From Gehongia tenuis (GTDB lineage Bacteria; Bacillota; Clostridia; Christensenellales; NSJ-53), in the NCBI RefSeq assembly GCF_014384795.1, contig NZ_JACRSR010000004.1, positions 114,276 through 178,275 on the forward strand: 64,000 bases of DNA, written 5' to 3'. Under the pieces are notes generated by a model that worked only from the letters and a program-made list of their open reading frames with translations, had not been told where the DNA came from and ran no database searches. A program made the position numbers and the translations under genes. Shown in pieces: positions 44,473 through 51,933 of this stretch (the first letter of the stretch is position 1; every line of letters begins with the position of its first letter).

Positions 44473-44700
44473 ATGTTGGAACTGATTCAAGACATTATCT
44501 ATCAGGTGACGGGCAAAAGGAATGTCAATTATGAAACCGATTTCATTAAAGATCTGGAACTCAACTCCTTTGATATCATGAATATCGTATGCGCCTTTGA
44601 GGAGCGTTTTGACACCTCCATTCCCACACGGGACGTGTGGCAGATGCATCAGGTCAAGGACGTTATCGAATACATGGAAGAAAAGGGAATCGAGCCGTGA
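44473..44700 (+). CDS. Dedicated acyl carrier protein
   Basis: The 75-residue acidic helical protein has the phosphopantetheine attachment site in LELNSFDIMN (Ser32). The usual DSLD is replaced by NSFD, marking a specialised carrier rather than the fatty-acid-synthesis ACP. It lies between the acyl ligase and the PPTase, so it probably carries the starter acyl chain to the NRPS. AAGGAGG precedes the ATG, and its stop overlaps the PPTase start. Confidence 0.9.
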   Translation: MLELIQDIIYQVTGKRNVNYETDFIKDLELNSFDIMNIVCAFEERFDTSIPTRDVWQMHQVKDVIEYMEEKGIEP

Positions 44701-45248
44701 ATCCTGCGGAATTATGGCTGTATATCTACCCCAAACAGACGGGCGGCGTGCGGCCATCCCCCCGCCTGACGGAGGGGGCGAAGGCTTTTGCCGCCCACTT
44801 GGGCCTGGAGCCGGATCTCAGTCTCGGCGAGTTTTCCCAGGGCCAAAAGCCCTGTTTCCCGCATGCGCCGCAAATCCAATTTTCCATTTCGCACAGCGGT
44901 GAATATTGGGTGCTGGGTTTCAGCACGGAACCTATCGGCGTGGATGTGCAGCAGCATCGCCCCTGTGATGCGGCCGCCATTGCCAAACGTTTCTTTCATC
45001 CCTTAGAGCAGGCCTATCTTGAAAGCACAGCCTATCTTGACTTCTTTGATCTTTGGACGGCGAAGGAGAGCTATGTGAAGTATACGGGCGAAGGCATTAC
45101 CGATCGTTTTGCCCAGTTCTCCGTGGTGCGGGACTGTAAGATCCAAGGAAAAGATGTAATCCTTACCCATTTCCCCCTGGCGGCGGGCTACAGTCTGTGT
45201 GTATGCTCGTCCGGTCCTGTGAATTCCAAAATTTTTCTAAGAAAATAA
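44697..45248 (+). CDS. Sfp-type 4'-phosphopantetheinyl transferase
   Basis: The 183-residue enzyme attaches phosphopantetheine from CoA to carrier-protein serines. The motifs SISHSGEYWVLGFS, PIGVDVQ (Mg2+-binding Asp) and LWTAKESYVKYTGEG are intact. It is shorter than Sfp (about 225 residues) but keeps both core halves. Its likely substrates are the two NRPS T domains and the operon ACP. The GTG at 44697 overlaps the ACP stop (GTGA), a translational-coupling arrangement. Confidence 0.9.
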   Translation: MNPAELWLYIYPKQTGGVRPSPRLTEGAKAFAAHLGLEPDLSLGEFSQGQKPCFPHAPQIQFSISHSGEYWVLGFSTEPIGVDVQQHRPCDAAAIAKRFFHPLEQAYLESTAYLDFFDLWTAKESYVKYTGEGITDRFAQFSVVRDCKIQGKDVILTHFPLAAGYSLCVCSSGPVNSKIFLRK

Positions 45249-45290
45249 AAAGCATTACATTTTTCTATTCCAATTCAAGATGGACTTTGG

Positions 45291-45296
45291 TATAAT
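45291..45296 (+). promoter_or_regulatory. Probable -10 of the epimerase/oxidoreductase pair
   Basis: A perfect TATAAT lies 43 bases before the gene start. The -35 position (45268-45273, TTCCAA) is weak, which suggests an activator or a low-level promoter. Confidence 0.5.
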
Positions 45297-45338
45297 GATA
45301 GCGACCGTTGGACCTGCAACCTGAAAGGGGTGGCTTTG

Positions 45339-46166
45339 ATGAACAAGGTTTATCTGCAGATGTTTTCACTCCACAATGAGACCCGTCCCATGCCGGAAAT
45401 GCTGGAGCGCATTGCCGGGCTGGGCTACGCAGGCGTCGAGTTCGCCGGCTCCAATTACGGCGGCATGGACGAGGCCGGGATGAAGAACCTGCTCAAGGAT
45501 TTGAAGCTTGAGCCGCTGGGAGCCCATGTGCGTGCGGATACCCTGCTTCGGGACCTGCCCTATGTGAAGGCGGTTGGCGGACGGTACATGATCATTGCCT
45601 CCCACAGGCTGACGAACCGGGAGGACTGCCTGAAACTGGCCGAAAGCCTCAATGAATGGGGCCGCATCTGCAAGGCGGAGGGCCTTAAAGCGGGCTACCA
45701 CAACCATACGCCGGAGTTCCACCGGGACGGCGGAGACTATCTGCTGGATATTCTCATTCAAAATACGGATCCTGAAACGGTAATTTTTGAATTGGATGCC
45801 GGCTGGGCCGCGGCGGCGGGAGTGGATGTGGTGAATTATCTCAAAGAACATGCGGGCCGCATCGAGCTGCTCCATGTCAATGAGAGCGACCTGGAAATAG
45901 GGCCGGAAAAGCCTTTCCCCGCCAAGATGAATTTGGATGAGAATGGCAGGCCCATTTTTACGCCGGAGGAACTGGCCTTCCGAAAGGTTAAGGACGAGGC
46001 CGACTGCCCGCTGGGCAAGGGACTTCTCGATTGGAACGAGGTGATTCCCACCGGCAAAGCCATCGGCGTCAAAGAGTTTATTGTCGAGCGCCGGCACAGC
46101 TATCTGCCCGATACGTTCGATAGTTTAAAGGAAGATCTAGATTATCTTAAAGGAGGAAACTGGTAA
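45339..46166 (+). CDS. Sugar phosphate isomerase/epimerase-type TIM-barrel protein
   Basis: The 275-residue protein matches the AP-endonuclease-2-like xylose-isomerase barrel family: LERIAGLGYAGVEFAG, AGYHNHTPEF, VIFELDAGWAAAAGVD and ELLHVNESD, each supplying likely metal ligands (E, H, D, H). Members isomerise or epimerise sugars, inosose or ketoacids; the substrate is not predictable. ATG 45339 follows AAAGGGG by 8 bases; GTG 45330 is an alternative. It precedes an oxidoreductase gene with no gap, so the pair probably acts on one substrate. Confidence 0.85.
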   Translation: MNKVYLQMFSLHNETRPMPEMLERIAGLGYAGVEFAGSNYGGMDEAGMKNLLKDLKLEPLGAHVRADTLLRDLPYVKAVGGRYMIIASHRLTNREDCLKLAESLNEWGRICKAEGLKAGYHNHTPEFHRDGGDYLLDILIQNTDPETVIFELDAGWAAAAGVDVVNYLKEHAGRIELLHVNESDLEIGPEKPFPAKMNLDENGRPIFTPEELAFRKVKDEADCPLGKGLLDWNEVIPTGKAIGVKEFIVERRHSYLPDTFDSLKEDLDYLKGGNW

Positions 46167-47390
46167 ATGCAAGTGAAGAAAGTGAAAGTCGGCGTGATCG
46201 GCTGCGGCACGATCTGCAGGCGCACCTACATGCCCAATCTGATGACCAAATTCAATATCATTGAAGTGGTGGGCGTGGCCGACCTCATTCCGGAGCGCTC
46301 GGCCGCCATGGCGGAGCAGTGGGGCGTCAAGCAGATGAGCAACGAGGAGATCTACAACGATCCGGAAATCGAAGTGGTCTGCAACCTCACCTATCCTGAA
46401 TCCCACTTTGAGGTAACCCGGGACGCTTTGATGCACGGCAAGCATGTGTACTGTGAGAAGATGATGGCCTGTGATTTTGAGGAGGCCACCAAGCTGGTCA
46501 ACCTGGCTGAGGAAAAGGGACTGATGTTCACCACCGCTCCCGATACCTTCCTGGGTGCCTGGATCCAGTCCGCCCGCAAGTACATTGACGACGGCTTCAT
46601 TGGCACGCCCATCGCCATCCATGCTCAGCATAACTGCAGCTATCAGCCCAACACCGAGCAGTTTGACCTCGGTCCGGATACCTTCTTCTTCCCGCTTCAT
46701 CGGGGCGGCGGCCTGCCCTTTGACTGGGGCGGCTATTATCTCCATGCCATGATCAATTTCCTGGGCACGATCAATCGTGTGGCCGGCTTCGGCGGCACCA
46801 TCAACCCCGACCGGCCTTACACCCATCCGGCCCATCCCAAGTACAAGGAAAACTTCCATGTGGATACGCCCACCTCGTTGTTCGGCGCTCTGGAGTTTGC
46901 GAACGGCTGCCATGGCACCTTCCAGGTGACCTCCGATGCCACCATCTCCGACATCTTCGAGATCAACGGCACCGACGGAACCATCATCCTGGGCAATCCC
47001 AACTACTTTGGCGGTGAGATGTACCTGCGCCGCGCCGGCATTGAGGAACCGCTGGACGTGGCCAACTATGTACCCCCGGAACCGGGTTCCAAGCCTGCCC
47101 AGCTGGGTGAACGCGCCAAGATCGGCACCATGAAGCTTCCCCTGCTTCACGGCTACTACGATTCCAGCCGCGGTGTGGGCCTTGCGGACATGGCTTATGC
47201 CCTTCGCAACAACCGCCGGCCCCGCGCCCACTACGACATCGGCTATCATGCCATCGAGGTCATCCATGGCATCATCACCTCCGGCGAGACCGGTCAGGTC
47301 TACAACATGACCACTCGCTGCGAGCGGCCGAAGCCCATTCGTCCCTCCGCATTGGCCGGCCGCGGCCAGGAGATTACCCTGGACGACTAA
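46167..47390 (+). CDS. Gfo/Idh/MocA-family oxidoreductase
   Basis: The 407-residue protein has an N-terminal Rossmann fold (VGVIGCGTICRRTYMP) and a C-terminal alpha/beta dimerisation domain (about 130-380). The usual EKP substrate motif reads CEKMM here, so the proline is replaced. Likely catalytic His lies in GGYYLHAMIN. The family oxidises or reduces sugars and inositols with NAD(P). It starts directly after the epimerase-like gene behind AAAGGAGG and ends at a strong terminator. Confidence 0.87.
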   Translation: MQVKKVKVGVIGCGTICRRTYMPNLMTKFNIIEVVGVADLIPERSAAMAEQWGVKQMSNEEIYNDPEIEVVCNLTYPESHFEVTRDALMHGKHVYCEKMMACDFEEATKLVNLAEEKGLMFTTAPDTFLGAWIQSARKYIDDGFIGTPIAIHAQHNCSYQPNTEQFDLGPDTFFFPLHRGGGLPFDWGGYYLHAMINFLGTINRVAGFGGTINPDRPYTHPAHPKYKENFHVDTPTSLFGALEFANGCHGTFQVTSDATISDIFEINGTDGTIILGNPNYFGGEMYLRRAGIEEPLDVANYVPPEPGSKPAQLGERAKIGTMKLPLLHGYYDSSRGVGLADMAYALRNNRRPRAHYDIGYHAIEVIHGIITSGETGQVYNMTTRCERPKPIRPSALAGRGQEITLDD

Positions 47391-47400
47391 CAGCCATAAA

Positions 47401-47433
47401 AAAAGCGTAGGACCAGCGGTCCTACGCTTTTTA
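47401..47433. terminator. Bidirectional terminator
   Basis: AAAAGCGTAGGACC pairs with GGTCCTACGCTTTT around an AGC loop. It serves the convergent oxidoreductase and M20 amidohydrolase genes. Confidence 0.9.
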
Positions 47434-47437
47434 TTAC

Positions 47438-48664
47438 TTAAAGCTTGTCAATCTTGCGAATGGCGCGATACAGGACATCGGCGCCCTTGGCCAGGTTCTC
47501 ATAGTCGGTCCATTCCTGGCGGCAGTGGGTATAGCCGTCCCTGCTGGGCACGAACAGCATGGCAATGTTCCAGATCTTGGCGAAGATCATGGCGTCGTGG
47601 CCGGCGCCGGAATCCATGCGCATATGGCTGTAACCCAGTTCCTCCGCCGAATCCTCCAGCATCTTGGAAAGAACGGGATTGTTGTCCGTGGGCGGGGCCG
47701 CGGAATGCAGGGCAATATCAAAGCGCACCCGATAGGCCTTTTCGATCAGCCTTACCTGCTCCCGCATCAGGGCCTCCAGAGCATCGAGATGCTCCAGCTT
47801 TCCGGAACGGAAGTCAATGGAGAACTGGGAGCGGCTGGGAATGGCGTTGATATCGTTGGGATAAAGCTGCATCCTTCCCGAGGTTACCGTCGCTTTGCCG
47901 GCATAGTCCCGAGCGACGGTATCGGCAATGTTTGTGATCAGCTTATAGGCGGCAAGAGCCGTGTCCTTGCGGATATCCATGGGCGTGGAAGGATGGGAAG
48001 TGGCGCCGTGGCAGGTCAGAATAAACCAGCGGGAACCGTAAATGGTTTCCACAATGCCAAGATCGGTGCCCGTTTGATCCAGCTTCAGACCCTGCTCCAT
48101 ATGCAGCTCCAGAAAAGCCTTGGCATCCTCGGGGCGGCGCCGGGTTTCCTCAAGATTCCCGGATAGACCGTATTCCCGGATGGCATCTCCCAGCTTGACC
48201 CCATCCATATCGAAGGTGTTTTCCATCGTCTCCTCCGTGTGTTCGCCAATGGCGAACCGGCTGCCGCCGAGACTGGGAAAGCGGGCGCCCTCCTCCATAA
48301 TGGTGGCCATCACCTGAAAAGTGCTGTTCAAAGGTTCGCCGCTCTCCTTCAGCATCCGGGCCGCCTCCAGCGCACAGATGATGCCCGCCTGGCCGTCAAA
48401 ATAACCGGAGCAGTGCACCGTATCGAGATGGGAGCCGGAAATGATCTTGGGAGCATCGGGGTTTTGGCCCGTGAGATCGCCATAAAGGTTGCCCACCCCG
48501 TCCTCATGGGGAACGAGACCGAAAGCACGCATCTGCTCCTTCAGATACTCCACCCCTTTTCGATAGGCAGGTGTATAGCTGAGTCGGGTGGTGCCTTCGC
48601 CGGAACCGGCGGAGATGTCCCGCAGGGTTTCCAAATCCTTTTGAATACGTTTCGCGTTGGCCAT
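47438..48664 (-). CDS. M20 hydantoinase/carbamoylase-family amidohydrolase
   Basis: The 408-residue protein matches N-carbamoyl-L-amino-acid hydrolase, allantoate amidohydrolase and ureidoglycolate amidohydrolase. Signatures are ISGSHLDTVHCSGYFDGQAG, the EEGARF glutamates, LELHMEQGLKLD, GATSHPSTPMDIRKD and SGAGHDAM. These enzymes remove a carbamoyl or ureido nitrogen using two metals. ATG 48664 follows AAAGGAG. It diverges from the cysteine-desulfidase-like gene, whose IclR regulator may control both. Confidence 0.88.
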   Translation of the reverse strand: MANAKRIQKDLETLRDISAGSGEGTTRLSYTPAYRKGVEYLKEQMRAFGLVPHEDGVGNLYGDLTGQNPDAPKIISGSHLDTVHCSGYFDGQAGIICALEAARMLKESGEPLNSTFQVMATIMEEGARFPSLGGSRFAIGEHTEETMENTFDMDGVKLGDAIREYGLSGNLEETRRRPEDAKAFLELHMEQGLKLDQTGTDLGIVETIYGSRWFILTCHGATSHPSTPMDIRKDTALAAYKLITNIADTVARDYAGKATVTSGRMQLYPNDINAIPSRSQFSIDFRSGKLEHLDALEALMREQVRLIEKAYRVRFDIALHSAAPPTDNNPVLSKMLEDSAEELGYSHMRMDSGAGHDAMIFAKIWNIAMLFVPSRDGYTHCRQEWTDYENLAKGADVLYRAIRKIDKL

Positions 48665-48688
48665 GAACAAGCTCCTTTCGTGCACGAC

Positions 48689-48723
48689 AATATAAAAAAT
48701 AAATTGACATTATCGTTTATATT
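48689..48723. promoter_or_regulatory. Inverted repeat around the divergent -35 region
   Basis: AATATAAA (48689-48696) and TTTATATT (48716-48723) are perfect complements flanking the TTGACA at 48704. They lie between the divergent amidohydrolase and UPF0597 genes and are a candidate operator, possibly for the IclR protein encoded two genes on. Confidence 0.45.
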
Positions 48724-48732
48724 TTGTATTAT
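48704..48732 (+). promoter_or_regulatory. Sigma-A promoter of the UPF0597-iclR operon
   Basis: TTGACA (48704-48709) and TATTAT (48727-48732) are spaced by 17 bases, 54 bases before the gene start. Confidence 0.78.
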
Positions 48733-48785
48733 AACAACATGGACCGAGAATGTCAATGGGAAAGAGCCACATGGGAGGTTGGGAA

Positions 48786-50075
48786 ATGGATCAACGCATC
48801 TATGATAATTACGTTCAAATTCTTCATAGCGAACTTGTGCCGGCATTGGGATGTACGGAACCCATTGCTATCGCCTATGCGGCGGCTAAAGCGGCGGAGG
48901 TTCTGGGCGCGAGGCCGGAGCATCTGACCGCCCATTGCAGCGGCAATGTGATCAAGAATGTGCAGGGTGTGGTGGTGCCCAACTCGGGAGGCCTGAAGGG
49001 AATCGAGGCGGCGGCCATTCTGGGCGCTCTGGGCGGGGACGCCGGAAGGGAGCTGGAGGCCTTGCAGGATGTGAGGCCGGAAGCCGTTGCTGAAACATCA
49101 AAGCTTTTGGGAACGGGCTACTGCACCTGCAAACTGGCGGAGGGCGTAGCCAATCTATATATCCTGGTCCAGGCAGAGTGCGGCGCCCAAAAGGCGGCGG
49201 TGGAGATCGTGAACCGTCATACCCACATTTCCCGCATCTGGAAAAACGATGGGATCATTTTTCAGGATGAATCGTTCCGGGCGGCATCCCCGGGAGCGGA
49301 CAAGGATCTGCTGAATCTGCGGGATATTCTCAGTTTTGCTGATGAGGTGGATCTAGCAGATGTTCGGGCGGTTTTAGACGATCAAATTGCAATGAACATG
49401 GCCATTTCCCGGGAAGGGCTGGATCACAGCTATGGCGCATGTGTGGGACAAACCCTGCTTAGCGCTTACGGTGATGACGTGAAGGTGAGGGCCTGTGCCA
49501 TGGCGGCGGCAGGGTCCGATGCTCGGATGAGCGGCTGTCCTTTACCGGTGGTGATCAATTCGGGAAGCGGCAACCAAGGCATGGCCGCATCGCTGCCGGT
49601 GATCGAGTATGCCAAGGAATTGAAGGTGGACGGGGACAAATTGTACCGGGCGCTGGTGGTGAGCAATTTGGTGGCCCTCCATCAAAAGCGGTATATTGGA
49701 AGCCTTTCCGCATACTGCGGAGCGGTGTGCGCGGCCTGCGGCAGCGGCGCCGCCATCACCTACCTTTACGGTGGGGACTATGAACAGATTTCCAAGACCA
49801 TTATTAACACCATCGCCAATGTGGGCGGCATTGTCTGCGACGGTGCCAAGCCCTCCTGTGCGGCGAAGATTGCTTCCGCCGTGGACGCCGCCATTTTGGC
49901 CCATCATATGAGTGCCCATGAAAAGTTTTTTAAGTCCGGAGAAGGGCTTGTGCAGGAGGATGTGGAAAAGACGATAGAGAACCTGGGCTATGTCGGCCGG
50001 GTGGGCATGAAGTCCACCGACGAGGAAATTTTAAAAATCATGCTGGGCGAGGAGCCCGACGGAGAAAAGGAATGA
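48786..50075 (+). CDS. L-cysteine desulfidase / serine-dehydratase-alpha-like protein (UPF0597)
   Basis: The 429-residue protein matches the UPF0597/YhaM-CyuA family of iron-sulfur enzymes related to the alpha chain of L-serine dehydratase. Candidate cluster cysteines lie in LGCTEPIA, AACGSGAA and CDGAKPSC, and GSGNQGMAAS is conserved. Characterised members break cysteine down to pyruvate, ammonia and sulfide; serine deamination is the alternative. ATG 48786 follows GGGAGG by 7 bases. The iclR gene starts 5 bases after its stop. Confidence 0.85.
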   Translation: MDQRIYDNYVQILHSELVPALGCTEPIAIAYAAAKAAEVLGARPEHLTAHCSGNVIKNVQGVVVPNSGGLKGIEAAAILGALGGDAGRELEALQDVRPEAVAETSKLLGTGYCTCKLAEGVANLYILVQAECGAQKAAVEIVNRHTHISRIWKNDGIIFQDESFRAASPGADKDLLNLRDILSFADEVDLADVRAVLDDQIAMNMAISREGLDHSYGACVGQTLLSAYGDDVKVRACAMAAAGSDARMSGCPLPVVINSGSGNQGMAASLPVIEYAKELKVDGDKLYRALVVSNLVALHQKRYIGSLSAYCGAVCAACGSGAAITYLYGGDYEQISKTIINTIANVGGIVCDGAKPSCAAKIASAVDAAILAHHMSAHEKFFKSGEGLVQEDVEKTIENLGYVGRVGMKSTDEEILKIMLGEEPDGEKE

Positions 50076-50079
50076 GAGC

Positions 50080-50850
50080 ATGACAGCGGGCAAGGGAAAG
50101 CCGATACAATCGGTTCAGCGGGCATTGGATATCGTGGACTCAATCGGCGGTTCGCGGGAGGGGCTCACCCTGCGGGAAATCAGCGGACGGCTGGATCTCA
50201 ATGAGAACACCGTACGGGGCTTGGCACAGACACTGGTGTCCTGCGGCTATCTGATGCGCAATGAGGAAACGGGCCGGTATCATCTGGGCCTCTCCTTTTT
50301 GGTGAATGGGCGGCAGGTTTACGATGAGTATGTTCGATTCATGCGCACCGCGGCCTATCCCCATATGGTGCGCATCGCCGAGGAGTTTGATCTGTCCGTC
50401 TGGCTTCAGGCGTGCCTTTTCGATCGCATCTATACGGTGGATATCGCTGAGGCGCCGGATAAGCATTACACCTACACGCCTCGGCCGGGCTCCAACGTTC
50501 CGCATCATGCGACGGTTTCCGGTAAGCTCCATATCGCTTATCTTCCCGAACGGGAGCGGGACACGCTCCTGCAAAGCATGGATTATCCAAAGCTTACGGA
50601 TCACACCATCACCGATCCCGGGCTTTTTGCCAGGGAGATCCAAAAGACCCGGGAGCGGGGCTATTCCCTGGTTCGAGAGGAAACGGATATTGGCATGAGC
50701 GGGGTGGGGGTCCCCCTTCTTGAAGGGGAGCATTTTACGGGTACGCTCAGCATCGTGGCGCCTACGCCGCTTTTGATCCCGCTGCTGGGCGGTGTGATTC
50801 CAAAACTCCAGCAGGCCGCCGATCAGATCGTTCGGGCCATGCAGTCATAG
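50080..50850 (+). CDS. IclR-family transcriptional regulator
   Basis: The 256-residue regulator has an N-terminal winged helix (SVQRALDIVDSIG, LTLREISGRLDLNENTVRGLAQTLVSCGYL) and a C-terminal IclR effector domain (about 80-252) with the usual SGKLHIAYLP. It directly follows the UPF0597 gene and is likely to regulate that operon, possibly also the divergent amidohydrolase. Small carboxylates are common effectors of the family; the ligand here is unknown. Confidence 0.9.
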   Translation: MTAGKGKPIQSVQRALDIVDSIGGSREGLTLREISGRLDLNENTVRGLAQTLVSCGYLMRNEETGRYHLGLSFLVNGRQVYDEYVRFMRTAAYPHMVRIAEEFDLSVWLQACLFDRIYTVDIAEAPDKHYTYTPRPGSNVPHHATVSGKLHIAYLPERERDTLLQSMDYPKLTDHTITDPGLFAREIQKTRERGYSLVREETDIGMSGVGVPLLEGEHFTGTLSIVAPTPLLIPLLGGVIPKLQQAADQIVRAMQS

Positions 50851-50857
50851 CAGATGA

Positions 50858-50886
50858 AAGCCGCTTCCGGAGGGGGCGGCCTTTTT
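50858..50886 (+). terminator. Terminator of iclR
   Basis: GCCGC/GCGGC with inner TTCC/GGAGG pairing is followed by CCTTTTT, just after the stop codon. Confidence 0.75.
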
Positions 50887-50933
50887 ATTGCCTCCGGTAT
50901 TGGGAAAATACTACATTTGTTGTTTCCAGATTA

Positions 50934-50943
50934 ATAATCTTTG
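50934..50943 (+). promoter_or_regulatory. Candidate DeoR operator, site 1
   Basis: ATAATCTTTG lies about 20 bases upstream of the deoR-type -35, within the palindrome GATTAATAATC. The same ten bases recur upstream of the next operon at 51819. Confidence 0.4.
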
Positions 50944-50961
50944 GAATCAACAAAAATACGC

Positions 50962-50990
50962 TTGGAATTATAAAGTACATGGTCTATAAT
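50962..50990 (+). promoter_or_regulatory. Promoter of the DeoR-type regulator gene
   Basis: TTGGAA (50962-50967) and TATAAT (50985-50990) are spaced by 17 bases, 31 bases before the start. Confidence 0.72.
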
Positions 50991-51021
50991 GGAAATAGGT
51001 AATAACTTGGGAGGATATTTC

Positions 51022-51783
51022 ATGGCGCAAAAAGATCGGATTGAACTCATTGAAAGAACACTCCTGCAGGATCGGTCCGTTTCGGTCTCCGAGCTCAGCG
51101 GCCGTTTTGGGGTCACCGAGGAGACGATCCGCAGGGATTTGGAGAAACTGGAGAAGCGGGGAATAGCTACCCGCACCTATGGCGGCGCGGTGCTCAATCC
51201 GGACTATCTCAATCAAAACTCCATCCATTTCAATCAAAGGGCCCAGATTAACTTGAAAGAAAAGCGGATTATCGCGGAGAAGGCCGTCCAGCTTATGGCG
51301 AAAGAAACGACTATCGGATTTGACTCCAGCTCCACGGCCATGGAGATCGTGCGGCATATGGGGGACGGCGCGGGCAAGACGCTGGTGACCAATTCGGTGG
51401 AGGTGCTGCTGGAAACCTCCCAAAGCAGCATCAATGTGCTGTCCACCGGCGGATTTCTCAACCGAAAATCCATGTCCCTTTACGGCGTAGCGGCGCAGAA
51501 CACCATCCAGCATTATCATATGGATATAGCTTTTCTGGGTTGCAAGGCCCTGTCCATGACGTCCGGTATTTTTGACTCCAATGAATATGAGGCTCTGATC
51601 AAAAACGCCATGGTGGCGCAGAGTCAAAAGGTGGTGCTGGTGGCGGACCACACCAAGTTTGACCGCATATCCTTCGTACGGCTGATGGGTTTCGAGAAGG
51701 TCCATGCCCTTATCACCGATGAGCAGCCCTCCCAGGAGTGGTGCGCTTTTCTGGCGGACCGCCATATTGAACTGATCTGTTGA
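51022..51783 (+). CDS. DeoR-family transcriptional regulator
   Basis: The 253-residue regulator has the DeoR winged helix (ERTLLQDRSVSVSELSGRFG, EETIRRDLEKLEKRG, TYGGAV) and the sugar-phosphate-sensing C-domain (FDSSSTAMEIVRHM, TNSVEVLLE, FLGCKALSMTSGIF, ADHTKFDR). Such proteins usually repress an adjacent sugar or polyol operon and release it on binding a phosphorylated sugar. ATG 51022 follows GGGAGG. Repeated motifs upstream of itself and the next operon fit autoregulation plus control of the dehydrogenase-aldolase operon. Confidence 0.92.
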   Translation: MAQKDRIELIERTLLQDRSVSVSELSGRFGVTEETIRRDLEKLEKRGIATRTYGGAVLNPDYLNQNSIHFNQRAQINLKEKRIIAEKAVQLMAKETTIGFDSSSTAMEIVRHMGDGAGKTLVTNSVEVLLETSQSSINVLSTGGFLNRKSMSLYGVAAQNTIQHYHMDIAFLGCKALSMTSGIFDSNEYEALIKNAMVAQSQKVVLVADHTKFDRISFVRLMGFEKVHALITDEQPSQEWCAFLADRHIELIC

Positions 51784-51790
51784 ACCTCAC

Positions 51791-51817
51791 TCCCCGGAAT
51801 GGGGCTATTTTTTATTC
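51791..51817 (+). terminator. Weak terminator after the DeoR-type gene
   Basis: CCCC-GGAAT-GGGG followed by a T-rich stretch. The 4-bp stem is short, so read-through is possible. Confidence 0.45.
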
Positions 51818-51818
51818 G

Positions 51819-51853
51819 ATAATCTTTGTTTCGGACATTTTTTCTTTGATTAT
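51819..51853 (+). promoter_or_regulatory. Candidate DeoR operator, site 2
   Basis: ATAATCTTTG (51819-51828) repeats site 1. Its core ATAATC is mirrored by GATTAT (51848-51853), together forming an inverted repeat just upstream of the -35 of the dehydrogenase operon. Confidence 0.45.
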
Positions 51854-51866
51854 GAAGCTATTTTTG

Positions 51867-51895
51867 TTGACAATACAATATCAAATGAGTATTCT
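51867..51895 (+). promoter_or_regulatory. Promoter of the polyol/sugar catabolic operon
   Basis: TTGACA (51867-51872) and TATTCT (51890-51895) are spaced by 17 bases, 38 bases before the first start codon. Confidence 0.75.
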
Positions 51896-51933
51896 GGAAG
51901 AGGACTACGAAACATCATGAAGGAGATGATTGC

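Larger units (their letters stand above)
32115..45248 (+). other. Lipopeptide-aldehyde-type NRPS biosynthetic operon with built-in signalling genes
   Basis: Six genes are co-directional: NRPS, sensor kinase, REC-HD-GYP regulator, acyl-AMP ligase, acyl carrier protein and PPTase. The largest gap is 32 bases, and two junctions overlap by 4 bases. The composition supports synthesis of a fatty-acylated dipeptide released reductively. No exporter, immunity gene or thioesterase is present, and no terminator was found after the last gene. Confidence 0.8.
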
